The notes: a model not told the origin generated them from the sequence alone. A stretch of DNA of 64,000 nucleotides from Azadirachta indica (GCA_022749755.1 CM040440.1:21811269-21875268); one strand, 5' to 3'; shown: positions 1-13,600, counted from the first letter of the stretch. Program-made: numbers and translations.

Positions 1-317
1 AAATTATTATTCATATTATAATTTGGCGGTGAGATCAAACCGCCGGCATGTAAGGTTAAATTTGGGATAATGTTAGTTTTATCTATCGTTTAACTTTGAA
101 CCCGGTTTAGAGTTCCTATTTCAAAAAATTAAAAAAAAAAAAGGGGAAAATTTCAAAACGGAACTGTTAATAGTAACGGTGAGTTGAGTAGGAAACTGAT
201 ACTAACGGATCTTGCAAATTAACGTCGTCGTTAGCGCTTACCGACAATAAAATCCGGTGTATAAACGCGGTTCCCGGTTCTAGAATTTACAAATTTTGAG
301 CGGAGTAGTGACGACAA

Positions 318-2254
318 ATGGTGAGTTTTCTTTAGGTTCCATAACTTCATCAAACGGATCTAGTTGCTCTTTCTCTTTCAACGAATAAATAACTTGTATT
401 CTCTGATCGTTTGGCTTTTCAGTCGGTAACACTACACACTAATCTTGGCGACATTAAATGCGAGATTGCTTGTGACGAAGTCCCGAAGACGGCCGAGGTC
501 AGTATTTCTTTCTATTTCATTTTGTTTAATGCGAAAACCAAAAGAGAGATTGGGAAAGGAATCGTTATAACTGCTCTAGTACTTTTGAATTCTCTTAAAC
601 CCTAATTTCAATTTGTGTTACTGGGTGTTTGTTGCACAAGTTACATAGCTCGCTGTATAGGACTTAAATGACTGCTTGTGATTAGAGCGAACCTTTCGGA
701 AATGATGCGGCCCACTTTATTATCATTTCCTTGCAAATTGCCAAATCTAATCTTGCCCCAGATGCATGATGAAGGATATTAGTGGTCGACAGTGATGGAG
801 AACTGTGTTTGTCAACGGAAAAAATTGTTGAACACTGTTAATGCAATTTGAATATCCTGTCAGCAAATGGTCAACAAATTAGAATTAAGTTTGTATGTGG
901 TTTTTTATTTTAGTAATTTTTCTTTGCCCAATAATATTCCATAGCTTTAACTAGGGTTACTGCTTTGTAACCATTTTAGTGTGCCGCATTCAGCATGACA
1001 GTGTTGTGCATTGATCCTTGTTTTAGCAAGTAATGTTCTCGCTTATTGTTCTCATATTGTAATCTGTTACAGAATTTTTTGGCGCTATGCGCTAGTGGTT
1101 ACTATGATGGAACCATATTTCATCGGAATATCAAAGGTTTTATGATTCAAGGGGGAGATCCAACAGGCACCGGCAAAGGTGGGACCAGCATATGGGGCAA
1201 GAAGTTCAATGATGAGATAAGAGAGTCTCTCAAGGTATATATGATTGCTTGGTGCACTTTTTAGACTACGAATTTTACTACTGTTTTCGCGTCTTTGGAT
1301 GATCCTGTATTCTCAATAAAAAAGATTGTTGCTTATGCTATGTCTATGTCGCTCTCTGTTCTGGCCAAAGGGAGAGTCTGGCTGAGTTTCCATTATGAGA
1401 CAAAGCTTGTTGCCTCTGCATAATGATGTGCTATTTGTTCCAAGTCAGAAGGGAAAGCTTGGTTGCTTTATTTGTTAGATTGTAAAGATAGAAGTATTGA
1501 TCTATGGATATTTCGATATCCTCTTTCATTCTTGTTCTCTCTCTTCTCTATAGATCAGCAGAGCCATGTTTAAGCATATGCTCATTATCATGATCTTAAG
1601 ACTACAAACTTCCTTATACTTGCAAAGCTTGGGGTGATTGGCTTATTTGGTGCAATTCTATGATATCTAGAAACTAGAAGACTGGCTTCATTTAATATGC
1701 AGTATATAGTGATGGCTGGCATTATTTCAGGCTGATCCTATTACCTATTATTTGCTCCTTATGTTTTTTTTTCTTTTTCCAGCATAATGGAAGAGGGATA
1801 CTGGCAATGGCCAACAGTGGTCCTAATACTAATGGAAGCCAGTTCTTCATTACCTATGCGAAGCAGCCTCATCTTAACGGATTGTACACAGTGTTTGGTA
1901 GAGTGATTCATGGGTTTGAAGTCCTTGACCTCATGGAAAAGGTATGTTGTGCTAACAAGAGATAGGAACTACTTTGTGTTACTCTTATGTATGTAATCCA
2001 ATTGTACAATATTTTCATTGGCCTCAACAATTTCTCCATTGTCGTGCTGCTTATCAACCCATCCATCAGATGGATGCGTGTGATTATGGTTTATTCTTCC
2101 CTAAATTAGATTAACATTATTGATTATTTTTGTTTTTGGCTTTTGGCTTTTGGCTTTTGGCTTTTCGCAGACTCAAACAGGACCAGGGGATCGACCTCTT
2201 GCAGAGATAAGGATCAATCGTGTTACCATACACGCCAACCCACTTGCTGGCTAG
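318..2254 (+). CDS. CYP18-1: Cyclophilin-type peptidyl-prolyl isomerase, CYP18-1/PPIL3-like
   Basis: Single-domain cyclophilin (160 aa) that catalyses prolyl cis-trans isomerisation; members of this subgroup are associated with spliceosomes in the nucleus. Exons: 318-320, 423-497, 1073-1234, 1783-1941, 2171-2254, all phase 0 with GT-AG borders. The first exon contributes only ATG, directly followed by GTGAGT; exon 2 opens with Ser-Val-Thr-Leu-His-Thr after TTTTCAG, and there is no ATG in that exon. Catalytic positions of the family are present: R44, F49, Q52, M89, A90, Q100 and F102. The position matching the cyclosporin-contact Trp of human CypA is His (H110), as is usual for the PPIL3 group. 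The length equals that of the Arabidopsis protein. The C-terminal [11 protein letters not shown] tail is also conserved. The identification is strong; the ATG-only exon is inferred from frame and splice signals and needs a transcript. Confidence 0.93.
2134..2168 (+). repeat. Heptanucleotide repeat TTTTGGC in last cyclophilin intron
   Basis: Four perfect TTTTGGC units (2134-2161) and a fifth degenerate unit (TTTTCGC) run straight into the AG acceptor at 2169-2170, so the repeat forms the polypyrimidine tract of the last intron. Confidence 0.9.
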
Positions 2255-3487
2255 CTTTATCGGAACATTTCTGGTTGTATAGCATTGTAGTCAGATCTCC
2301 CTCTGTAATGGCAATTTTATGACTATCCTCCTTGTCAATTGTGTACAAGTTTTATCAGCCACGACTATGGCTTTGAACTACTGCAGAATTTTATGAATGG
2401 CAGCGTCTTGATAAGTTCGGAAATGTAGCCTTGAAAGTTCATCTTTTGTACCATTATGATGAGAAATGAGGATTATCAAAATTTTGTTTTCGTTCGTGTG
2501 CAACATGCTGAAAAAATGTGCTATTGAGATCATCTCTTGCAGAGATAATATAGGGGACATTAAATTGCTTCACAAGGACAATGTTTGAATCATTTTACAG
2601 TCGATTTCCATGGAGAAGCAATTCCCAGTTCATTGTAAATGAGTAAACCGACGAGGAGAGATGATGAGAATTTGAGTTCTGCTTGAATTTTTTTTTCCTT
2701 AAAAGAATTTTAAAAAACGAATTTCGAGAAAAATTGGGTCCGCTCCTGCGAAGTTCTCCACCGAGCCTTTTGCGTTGTTTTTTTCTCTTCTTTGTTAAAA
2801 TTAACTTATATTTTCAAATGCGTTATTTTCAACCTTGATGTCCTAATTTATTGACATATATCATTATTTTATTAAAAATCATCATTTTATTCTCATTTAT
2901 AATTTACTATTAACTTTAATAGAATAAGGAATAAAATAAATATATAGTTTTTAATAAAAATCATTATTAGTCTCGGTGGCCTCGGTCGCGCATGGCAGCG
3001 AGCAAGGTTGTGCAAGGCTGCCTTAGTGGCTCATAGGTCGTGCACTGGCTGCGTAAAGGTAGCCTTGGCTACGCATAAGGCAGCACAAAAGCTGCCTGCC
3101 TACACGATCATCATATCGCGACCACCACCATATCTTAGTTACGTAAGTTTAAGATTTTCTATTTTTAATTAAAATAAAGGTAAAATAGTTATTTTATAAA
3201 ATGACCTTAAAAGCGATCGATAAATTAGAGGCAATACGGAATATAACCCTTTGAAAATTGACCTTTGTGAATTGTAGAGAGTGTGTTGTCAGAGTCAATA
3301 GCCAACGTGCATATTGACGTGGTAAAATTTAAAAGCCACTGACGAGCTAGCTCCAATTAACACTCAGCAATGCTTACTCTTTATTCAGCAAAGCGTACCA
3401 TGCAAGCTTAGTGGACAGATAAATGGAGCAGTTCTAATTAGGATTACAAATTCCCCGCCATTTTCAATTTCTCTCTGTCTTTCTTCA
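2255..3487. other. Intergenic: cyclophilin 3' region, MITE-like element, FHA gene promoter
   Basis: Apart from the foldback element at 2811-3257, this holds the cyclophilin 3' untranslated region and the upstream region of the FHA gene. The leader just before 3488 is pyrimidine-rich. No other gene is visible on either strand. Confidence 0.6.
2811..3257. mobile_element. Probable MITE/foldback element with imperfect terminal inverted repeats
   Basis: The left end (from 2811) reads TTTTCAAATGCGTTAT and continues through CCTAATTTATTGA. The reverse complement of the right end (from 3257) reads TTTTCAAAGGGTTATATTCC and continues through CTCTAATTTATCGA. The two ends match imperfectly over about 45 bp. 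The interior holds a G+C-richer, weakly repetitive stretch (about 2970-3135) unlike the flanks. There is no ORF of note. A clean target-site duplication could not be defined, so the element class (Mutator-like or other) is left open. Confidence 0.45.
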
Positions 3488-6400
3488 ATGGGCATCAAAG
3501 AAGACAACCTAGAAACCCTAACGGTTCCCAAAGCAAGTCCCAGTCCGAGCCCCATGGAAAATGTATCTCAGACGAGCTCGTCATACCCTAACCATCAAAA
3601 CCCTAATCACACGTCTCCCAAGAAGCCGCTCAGTCCAAAAGATTTCGTCATCTCGGTGGCTGCAAATTACGCTTCCCAGCCTCTTCAAAACTACGACCCG
3701 GATGTCTGGGGCGTCCTTACCGCTATTTCGAACAATGCGCGTAAACGACACCAAGTACGTTCCTTTGCATAAACCTAATTTATCAATTCCCAATTCTTCT
3801 TTTTTTTTTTTTCCCAACAATTTGCTGGATTCTTGGACTTTCATTTAGCCTTTTTGCTTGTCTTTTTGTTTCCCCAAACTATTTTCTTTTTTCCTTTCAC
3901 GTGATTTATATATTTATTTTTGTGTATGGCAATTTTCTAGGAAATGTTTACGCATCCACTCCAAGAAATTGAGTTTGTAATTTTTCAGTTCCAGTTTGTT
4001 GGTACAACTGTTTTGATTAGATGATCAGCAACTCTGTAGTTTTTCAATTGCCTCAGAATTTTTTTGCAATTCTTTTTCTTTTCTGCCAAAAGCCTAATGG
4101 TGCAAAACTGAAAATGTCTCAGTGATTTCGTTATTAACATCTTAATTTTGCTTAATTTGTGAATATATAGTTTGATAGTCTGAATATTTAGTAATGGAGC
4201 AACGAAGGATCTTCTACGAACGAAAATTTCTGAGAGCTCACTACTTTTCTGCTGATTTAAGCTATTAATGCTATTCCTGCTATAATGAATTGTTTTGAGG
4301 AAACTATGGAAGATAATTCTTGAAATGTCCTTCCAGTCATGTTAATTTTTTTATTTCCGGTTTTTTTATATTGCATGTTTTTATGAACGATAAACTGCAC
4401 CATTCTGATTGCTATGAAGTGATAGTGGTTGAATATGGAGTTTTTAGAATGTTGGGATCCCAGTATATGGCACATTGTTTTTGACCTGCAACTTGACATT
4501 CCAACTACATCATAAGCCAGGGCATAAATATGCTTTTGACTGCGGATGAACATTGCATTGGCCGATTGGTAGAGGATACACGTTTCCAGATTGAATCAAA
4601 TGCTGTCAGTGCGAACCACTGCAAAATATATAGGAAGAAGGTTGCTAGTGAGGATGCAGAGCATTCTCCTAACTGTTACACTTCTGTGTTCTTGAAAGAT
4701 ACGAGGTTGTTTATTGCTCAGAAAGCCAATAATTCTTTTCTTTAAAAAGTGTGTTCTGACTGTTTTTGCCTTTTTCAGCACAAATGGGACATATCTCAAC
4801 TGGGAGAGATTAAAGAAGAATAGCTCTGAAGTCAAAGTTCAACATGGAGATATTATATCATTTGCTGCTCCTCCTCAGCATGGTAATTAGTTCTTGACAA
4901 CATTAATCTTTGTTCATAAAGTTTGTTTTTGTTTCTGATAAACTACAAGAGATATTCATTCTCACTCCTCCAACCGAAGGCATGGCCAAATCAGTCTTCT
5001 AGACTGTCATTTTCAAGGAACTCTGTTTATGAATGTCAATCTTGCCAATTACTCATGACACTTCCTTGCGGTTGAATTTTATAGCCTTTTGCTTATGAAT
5101 AAATTTTTTTTCAACAAATGCAAAATATTTTATATCTAAATGATGCTTTTGTCTTTATCTGGGAAATATAATGATACAGTAATTCTGAACAAGCTTGCTT
5201 CCGCCAACCTATTATAAGTGTCTAGCTTGAAAACCTTTGCCAGAGAGTGGTTGGTTCAAGGAGAAAGTTGAGGTTATTATGACTAATGTTTATTACCTTT
5301 TTTAGAACAGTTGGGAAGACTATTATGATTATACTAAAGTTTGGACTAGTTTAAAGAAATTAATATTTTTCTGTTATTTGTAACAGAACTTGCATTTGCA
5401 TTTGTATACCGCGAAGTTCTTAGGCCCACTCTATCAAGGGAAGGTACTGCTGCTAAAAGAAAAGCAGGTATATCCCTCAGAATCATAATTTACATTTTGT
5501 TTTACCTTTTTCTGGTTATAGTTGCCCCTCCCTAATTTGCTTCACTAGTCAACCAAGTTATATATTAATTTGAATGACTAGTACATTTACTGTGCTCATA
5601 AAATCAGTGCAATTGAAACTAAAAAAATGCATTATTGTCTGCAAATCATATAGATATTAACAGGTCAGAAAAGCATCATGTGCTTTATGATGAGGATTGA
5701 CTTTCTGAAAAAAGTCAGAAGATTTAGCCAAAATCACCATATGGTATAGATCTGGTGATGACCATGCTAATGCTCTTGGTTATTGCATGATTTGATGTGC
5801 CAAATATTTGATAATACCATATATTGGGTGTTCATTTGTTAAAATGTACAATAGAGTGCAGGTCATGTCAGGGATTAGATGTTTATCCTTGCTTCTATTT
5901 TGCAGACCTAATTATGCATTGATGATCCTTTTGTTTCTGTTCTGTGCAGACGAGTATGTTTCTGAGAACAAGAAACTTAAAGGTATTGGTATTTGTTCTC
6001 CTGATGGTCCTCTTTCTCTTGATGATTTTCGAAGTCTTCAACGGTCAAACACGGTATATTATTCCGAATTCATGACTCTATTGATTGATGACATCAAAGA
6101 ATATCTAGTACAAGTCTTTTTGACAATTCACACAATGTGAACATTGTCACGTGCAGGAATTGAGGAAGCAATTGGAAAGTCAGGTCCTTGAAATTGATAA
6201 ATTGCGAAATGAAAATCGTACAGTTGTTGAGCGTCACGAAAAAGTAATTATCTAGTGAATCATGATGTCAATTTTCTTCTCTCGTGATCATATATTTGTC
6301 TCTGAGTTAGTCTTGCACTCTTGGTTACTGTTTGAGAGTTCTACAAAAGTTTTAATCTAGTGGGTTCTTCATAAACCAAAGAATGGTGGAAGTTAAATTT

Positions 6401-9400
6401 CATTTTGTAAGTTCCTGGATATATCAGTTAATGATTTCAAATGGTTGAGAAAAAGTTTGGATATACAACTAGGGTTATATTAATCTGAGGTCCAACTAGG
6501 ATTATCAATCTGACGTGCCTTAAGACAGTACCTTGCTTTCATTCTGCCATTTCCCTGTACTATGGTTAACTATCAGTTATGTACCAAATTGATCAAGCAT
6601 GGGAACAATCTGTTACAAACGCCCCCCGCAGAAACCTCCTACTACGTTCATCCTTCACAATTTATTTTTTTCACCATTGCTGATTTCATGTGTTTCTTCC
6701 AATTACATTTTGTTCAAAACAATATATGTTATGATTGCAAGTTGTGAAGTATCCCCCTGTTCTGTGGCGAATTGAATTACAAACCAATTCTTTGTTTTCA
6801 CTAATTAAATATTAATGCTAGCTGATCTCTCAGATTAACCTGTAATGCTCATTGATTTGCAGGAAATGAAAGAGATAAAAGAATCAGTTACAAAATCATA
6901 CCTTGATCAACTCACAGCATTGCGTGACATGTTAGATGCCAAACAGAGGGAGCTGGCCGAGGTCAATAGAATATCAGCTGAGCGAAAACATGCTATAGAA
7001 GACCTTAATGAGAGACTTAGTGCTTTCATGCAGTCATGTACGGAAGCAAATGAAATAATGAAGAGGTAAACGATGTATGTTCATTATTGATATGCTCCTA
7101 GTAAATTCTTTGACTGTAACTGAAGTGAGGAATTTTGATGAAGCAATATCTTGTTTCATCCATTTATATGTGGTTCATGAATCTGTTATATAGTTCCAAC
7201 AGCAAAGAACATATGTAGTCATTTACAAGTAGTTCAATGCTAATTGTTTGTTGGTTCCCTCAAACTGCTCTTTATCAAAGCGATATGCAGTGTTTGTGTA
7301 ATTTACTCATGGGCTACGGAAAAGTTATACTGGAATGGTTAAGGTTTTTATTTCTAGTATGACTCTGTTCGGCAATGCGTTAGCTAATTGCATTACCTAA
7401 GATTTGGTTTCTATTATTTATCAGATCTCTCTCCTTCTGTCTGTGTATTTGTTGTTTTGGTCCCATTTAGTTCAATAGCATAATGCTTCTATTGGTGCTC
7501 CTATATTCTGTATGTCCTTTACTCTTCCTTTAGAGTTCTGCTAATATGTCTCAACTTTGACAGGGAAATATACATATAAAGTGCGTACAAAATGTTAAAA
7601 CATGTGAGAAAACTAGTAATAATCAATTTTCTTGCTTTTAGTCAGAAGATATCAATAGCTGAACTCAAGGAACAATTAGATCAAGAGCGAGACCTGAGAA
7701 GAGTAGAACGAGAGAAGGCTGAAGCTGATTTAAAAGCAGCAGTGCAGAAAGCACAGTTAGAAGCTCAGGATGAATTAAAACGACTCTCAGCTGCTGCTTC
7801 AAGACGAGAAATAGAGCAGCAAGAAGTGATTAACAAGCTTCAGGTGAGAAAAGTTCAATTCTTTTAGGTGTATGCAGTTTCGGCATTCTGATTTATTTTT
7901 GAAAAGTTCAATAAGAAATATGAAATATTTTGCTTTTGATATCAGATAGTGGAGAAACAAAGCTCTTCACAGGTGGAAAGTTTGAAGCTCAAGTTGGTAA
8001 TATTATCTCCACCATCTAGTTAATGAGTTACAAATTCTTTCTACCCGTTCTTTCTCTAAATATAAAGGCCTGTGTCCCAATTTTGTTGTATTCCATAGGA
8101 TGAGACGAGGGAAAAGTTGGTCATGTCTGATAATAAGGTTCGCCAGCTGGAAGCTCAAGTTTATGAAGAACAACTGGCCTCAGCAAGTGGGAAGAAAGTA
8201 ATTACGTTTCTTGGTGCCAACTTAAATATATTTGAATACGTATTGCTATATCCATTTTCTTATATGCTTATGAAAGGATATTATGTCCCAACTCTATTGT
8301 TCACTCATCACTGTATGTATTGGAGCAGAGAGTTGAAGAACTTGAGCATGAAAGTAGAAAGTTGAGGAAAGAGCTTGAGAGTGAAAAGGTACAAACGCTA
8401 ACCTTTCTAGTTTTTTTTTTTTTTTTTGTAACAATTTTTATTATGTGATTTTAAATCAATGTGTAGTTTTGAAAGGTCATATTGCCTTTCTGTAACGTCC
8501 TCTCTGACCTGGCCTTTTCTGTAACCTTGTTATTGCTGCAAAATTCTTTGCATGTCAAAGATTCATCTCTTCAGTTTATGCATTCAGCATTTGAAAGGCA
8601 TGGATTATACAATTACCTTGATATGGACCTGTTGTTTCCGAAAAGGAAAAAATAAGTACTCCTCTGAGGCTTTTTTCTTGTTTGGGTCTTGGGTTGTTGC
8701 AGGCAGGAATTGAGCTACCATGCGTACATATGACTTTTGGACAGTGTTTAACCAGATATGTTACAATCAATGAAGTGTTTTAATCTTATTTATTTATTCA
8801 TTTATGAGCTACTATAAATACTCTTATATGCAGATCTATTTGTCTGTCATTTCTTTATTCATGACATGCTGGGTTGTTGTGAATCTTAATTTTAGATCGA
8901 CTGGCCATATTAAATTTTATTGTCGGCTCTTAAGTGAAGTTGTATTTTTAAGCTGAGGTTTCTTTTGCTGTTGGTAGCAGGCAGCCCGAGAAGAAGCATG
9001 GGCTAAAGTTTCTGCCCTTGAACTTGAGATAAATGCTGCAATGCGTGATCTTGATTTCGAGAGACGGAGGCTAAAAGCTGCTAGGGAAAGAATTATGCTT
9101 CGGTAAGGATATTGGGGCCTTTGGTTAATGTGATATTTAGCATCAGTATATTTACTAAAAATTGTTTGATTTTCACAAAATATGAGGACGCAACAAGTGC
9201 TCATATCACTATTTTCTTCTTCCTTTTCTACAAAGCTAAATTTCTGAGTATCCTTAAGATTCCTTCTTGCAAGTGTTGGAGGTGTATGACACTTTGTGCT
9301 ATTAGTTTATTTATGCCTGATTTAGAAATCAACTGGAGACTATTTCTGTGTTCTCTCTGTCAAATGTCTTTGTTGTCCTTGTTGCAGTTTTTGAGGTCAT

Positions 9401-10678
9401 TAAGTTTACAGTGGTCATTTCACATATTTCACTGCTTGTGGGAGACTTCAGATTTTCACAAATGAGTATAACTAAAATTGCTATATTCTTGTGAACATGT
9501 GGATGGCATCCAGGGAAACACAGTTAAGGGCATTTTATTCAACAACTGAGGAGATCTCGGTATTGTTTGCAAAACAGCAGGAACAATTAAAGGCAATGCA
9601 GAAGACACTGGAGGATGAGGAAAATTATGAGAATGCATCAGTTGATATTGACCTCAATGTAAACAACCAACCTATAGTTGGGGAAAAACAAATCACTCGA
9701 CATCACAGCAACAGTGCTGTGAGGGCTGGCTCTGGTACTTCTGCTCAGAGGTTTGATAGAATTCAGATTGTTACTTCCAGTGATGAAGTGAGCACTACTG
9801 AGAAGCATGATTGTGATATCAGAAGTCAAGACGAAGGTCAAAATACTGAAGAAGCAGAGTTTACAAGTGCTGACCATACTTGTAAAGGTGGCTTTGGTTC
9901 TGACATAGATGGTGTTGGCACGGCACCTATGTTTGAAGGAGAAACCATTGGAGCTGAACAAGCTCTTGAAACTGAAAACCCTGGAATTGATGGTGAGTGG
10001 AATATTGATTTGAACAAATCTGGAACTTTAGCTGGGGACACAATGCAGCTTGAGGATGAAGCCCATGGACATGAAAGTGGTGAACTGGTACTTCCCATTT
10101 GTCAGGAAACTGTCAACCATTCGCCATTAAATAATCCTCTTGAGAGTCAAAAAGCCACAGAGGATATAGAAACTGGAGGCACAATTAGAACAGCCGACCT
10201 TTTAGCTTCTGAAGTTGCTGGGAGCTGGGCTTGCAGTACTGCTCCTTCCGTCCACGGGGAGAATGAATCTCCTAGAAGTAGAGACAATGAGGAGGAAGGC
10301 ACCATGGCTTTACAAGATTCCAGTGCACAGGTCGCTGAGAGTCAAAGTATGCCATCTTCAAAAGCTGCTGCCAACAAATGTAGTCGTAAACATCAGGGTT
10401 TGCGAAAGATGATTGAGATCGCATCTACTGATCCAAAAGATTTATTTGGCGATGATCCTATGGATGATGACTTTGACCATGGGAGAGGCAAACAGGATTG
10501 GGTTTCCAGCTCTGATGATACTGAGGACTGTGCTGATAGTGATAATAATGATGTACTAGATGGTAAATGTTCAGGAACAGATACTGAGCCTAGTGACAAA
10601 GCTGGTGAGGATCAGAATACACATGATGATGCAATGGATGAAGATGATGAAGCTACCCAGGAAGATTCTCTGGGATAG
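3488..10678 (+). CDS. FHA-domain, coiled-coil protein with acidic C-terminus
   Basis: Reconstructed as 909 aa from 13 exons: 3488-3754, 4521-4705, 4779-4882, 5387-5467, 5950-6053, 6157-6243, 6863-7065, 7642-7843, 7946-7996, 8099-8197, 8329-8388, 8981-9102, 9514-10678. An FHA domain (about residues 85-190) binds phosphothreonine peptides; the family hallmarks are present: G103-R104, S119..H122 and N153-G154. Residues from about 220 to 540 are long heptad-rich coiled coil. Residues after about 545 are low-complexity and very acidic, with Asp/Glu runs near the end, mostly encoded by one large exon. The best match in memory is the Arabidopsis SMAD/FHA-domain protein At2g45460; its function is not established to my knowledge. 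FHA plus acidic tail suggests a nuclear scaffold role, which is inference. The start is the first in-frame ATG before the Ser/Pro-rich leader. Confidence 0.88.
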
Positions 10679-13600
10679 GCAGACATTTTGTAAATACTAG
10701 ATGCCAATCAACTACGCTTTTCTTTATGGGGGGACTTGATTTTTCATTTGTCCATAATTTCCAATTTTTCCTTTTTTGGTGTATTTAAAAGATTAAATTA
10801 ACCCCTATGTGGCTTTTCTTTCTCGAATGTCTTCACAAAAGACATGTTCGTGCGAAGGTGATGCCTAAATATGTCTCCGGCCTCTTGGGTCATAACATAA
10901 AATTGGTTTGCATGGAAAATTATTCCAACGCTGGGTCAGGTATGGCTATTACTTTCTCTTAAATTCTTTCAAATCTCTTTATAATAGGCAATTTCCGTTG
11001 CTACCTATTGCTATTCATTCTTAAATGTCAAAAGATATAGACTCACAAAATATAGATGAGTAGGTTATTTGCTTAAGGTATCTTTAATTTATCTATGAAG
11101 ATTTTGTATAATATTGTGATATATCGGAAGTGACAGACAAATATTTCAAATAAATTCTTGGAACAATTTAAATTAAAGTGTCTTAATAATAGAGAGACAT
11201 TGATCCGTTTTGAAGGCGTAAGATCTTTCAATGTGATTGAAGTAGGAGAGAATCTGATTTGCCTTTGCATGATGTACCCCACTACGTAACGCTAAATATG
11301 AAATTTGAGAGTCAGAGATTTCCATGTATTTCTTTGTTTTCTACCTTGAATTTAGAGAAGCCGGCTGTAGATAGATATTTGGACCACGTAGTTAGTTGAT
11401 GGCGAGAGATGCCACAGCGAATATGTCTTCATTCATTCAGTAGTTGGTTTTTTTTCTCTTTTTTTTTTTAATTTTTTTTTTTATTAATGGTGCATGTGGT
11501 ATCATTCAGTTTTGCTCTTTTCACTCGTTTTCCCTTCTTACCCACATTTTCTTTGATTCCTTCCTTTCCATGTTTCTTAAAAAATCTCATGATTTCTTCA
11601 CTCAAAATGTTTCGGGTCTCTCTCTATAAGATGTTTCAATGTTTTTCTAGAAAGTTATTATTTTCAATTAAGCTTTTTTTTTTTCAATAAAATAAAAGGC
11701 CCTTTAATTTTCAAGTTATAGAATGGGATACTATTAAGCTCGATGTGAATATAAAGAGATGGGATGGGAGAATATGGGAAATATGCACATGTATGCTGTC
11801 CCCCATACTCAAATACCCGAAGAAAAATAGAGAAAAAGGCATTATCACGAGTTGTGATAATGGTAATGGATATCCATTTATTCCTCCAAAGCATAATAAA
11901 TGAAAGGGGAGGAAGAATCCAAATGTAGGGCAATCAGATCATTTTTGAAATTTAAGGATATTTCATTTCTTCATTGACTATCTCCACTTGATGCCTTAAC
12001 ATTATAACAAGTACTACAATGGTAGTCTACTAGTTATACAATAAAATGAAATGAATGAAAGCTAGTGGTGATCCTTCTTCTCATCCGTTATGTTCTAAAA
12101 TTTCATAATGCACTTGCAGTCCCCTACTGTCGACCTATATTTGCCTATAGGTTTTATACATGCTTCAATCATATCTTCAATTTTGCTCTCAAAGAAAATT
12201 TATTTTCGACCCTTATTATTCAGTAACATTTCTTCTCACAACCATTGGAAAAATTTCATAAATCAAAATTTCAAGTAAATTTGATGTATTATGTAATACC
12301 AATACAATGATATAATACACTATGTCTAATGGGTCGGGTGGCAGAAAATTTACTCGATCTTTTCTAATTAATCTCAACTTGAGTTAGATAATTTTTTCCA
12401 ATGATAAATAAAAGTGGGGTAGAAAATATAAAATTTGAACACAAATATTTATTATGTGAGAGTTGAATTAATTAAAGATTAGATTCTAGTAGATACGCAG
12501 CAAAAGATAACAACATTTAGGAAAAAAGAAAGAAGAAAAATAAAAGAAGATAATGATCATATTATATACAGTTCAGCTAGCACACACAGTGTACGAAAGG
12601 AAGTAGAGTCCAACTGGCCAATTAAGGGACCATGTGAAGTGGCTGAGATAATATATATCTATATCTATATATATATATATATTTATATTTATATTTACAT
12701 TCATGATGATGATGAGAACGAGGGATTGAAGAAGTGATGATGGTGAAGAAGAAAGAAGATGAGGCCAAAAACGGGGTTTCATTTTCTAAATAAATGAGCA
12801 TGGCTTTTGCTACTCTACTCGATTACTCTTAGAAAATGGACAAAAACCAGAGCCTAACCCACATTCACTCATTTTATCTTGGCTTCTTCTTCTTCTTCTT
12901 CTTCTTCTTCTTCTTCTATCTTCTTTGCCCAACTTTGAACCCATCGTCTCCTTTGCACGTGATATCCCATGTGTCTTCATTATTCTTATGTGATTTTCAT
13001 TTGTTATTTATCTTTGACTTAGGTAGTGGGAAAATACCCAAAACCAAAAAATATTAAGTGGGGCAAATCTGTAGATAGATCTTCCATTGTACTTGTTAAC
13101 CACAAATATATATATATATATATATATTAAGTCCTAAGTATGGCAATCTTGTCAGCACATTAACAATAAAATATTTACATTTGTGAATGCCTTTACAGAA
13201 ATGCAAATGATTAAGCATAATTAGGGGAAGAAGAAAGTACAATTTCGTGTTTACACTCTTTGAACCTGGACGGTCGAATACGTAAGCATTTGCATTAATA
13301 TTTTCTTTAAAAAGCAGATCAATTAGAAAAGGTTATGTTTGCTTTCGAAACACATCATTTGAACAACATACCATGAGTATGACTTTCTTTTTAAAAGGAT
13401 AAGCCTTTTGACCATACGCCATTTTGTATAATTTTTTACAAGTGAATTAATTTATTTTTATAATCTATATATTTGTTTATAATATTAACTACAAAAATAT
13501 ACTTTTTTGTCATTAGAAATTCTAAGCAACGTGGATCTAATGATGCTCAAGGTTGATATATAACAAAGGCATGGAATTCATTGGAACTTTGACTTAGTTG

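Noticed and set aside
3561..3848. Alternative-frame ORFs over FHA exon 1
   Set aside because: Shadows of the true reading frame, which continues through twelve further exons.
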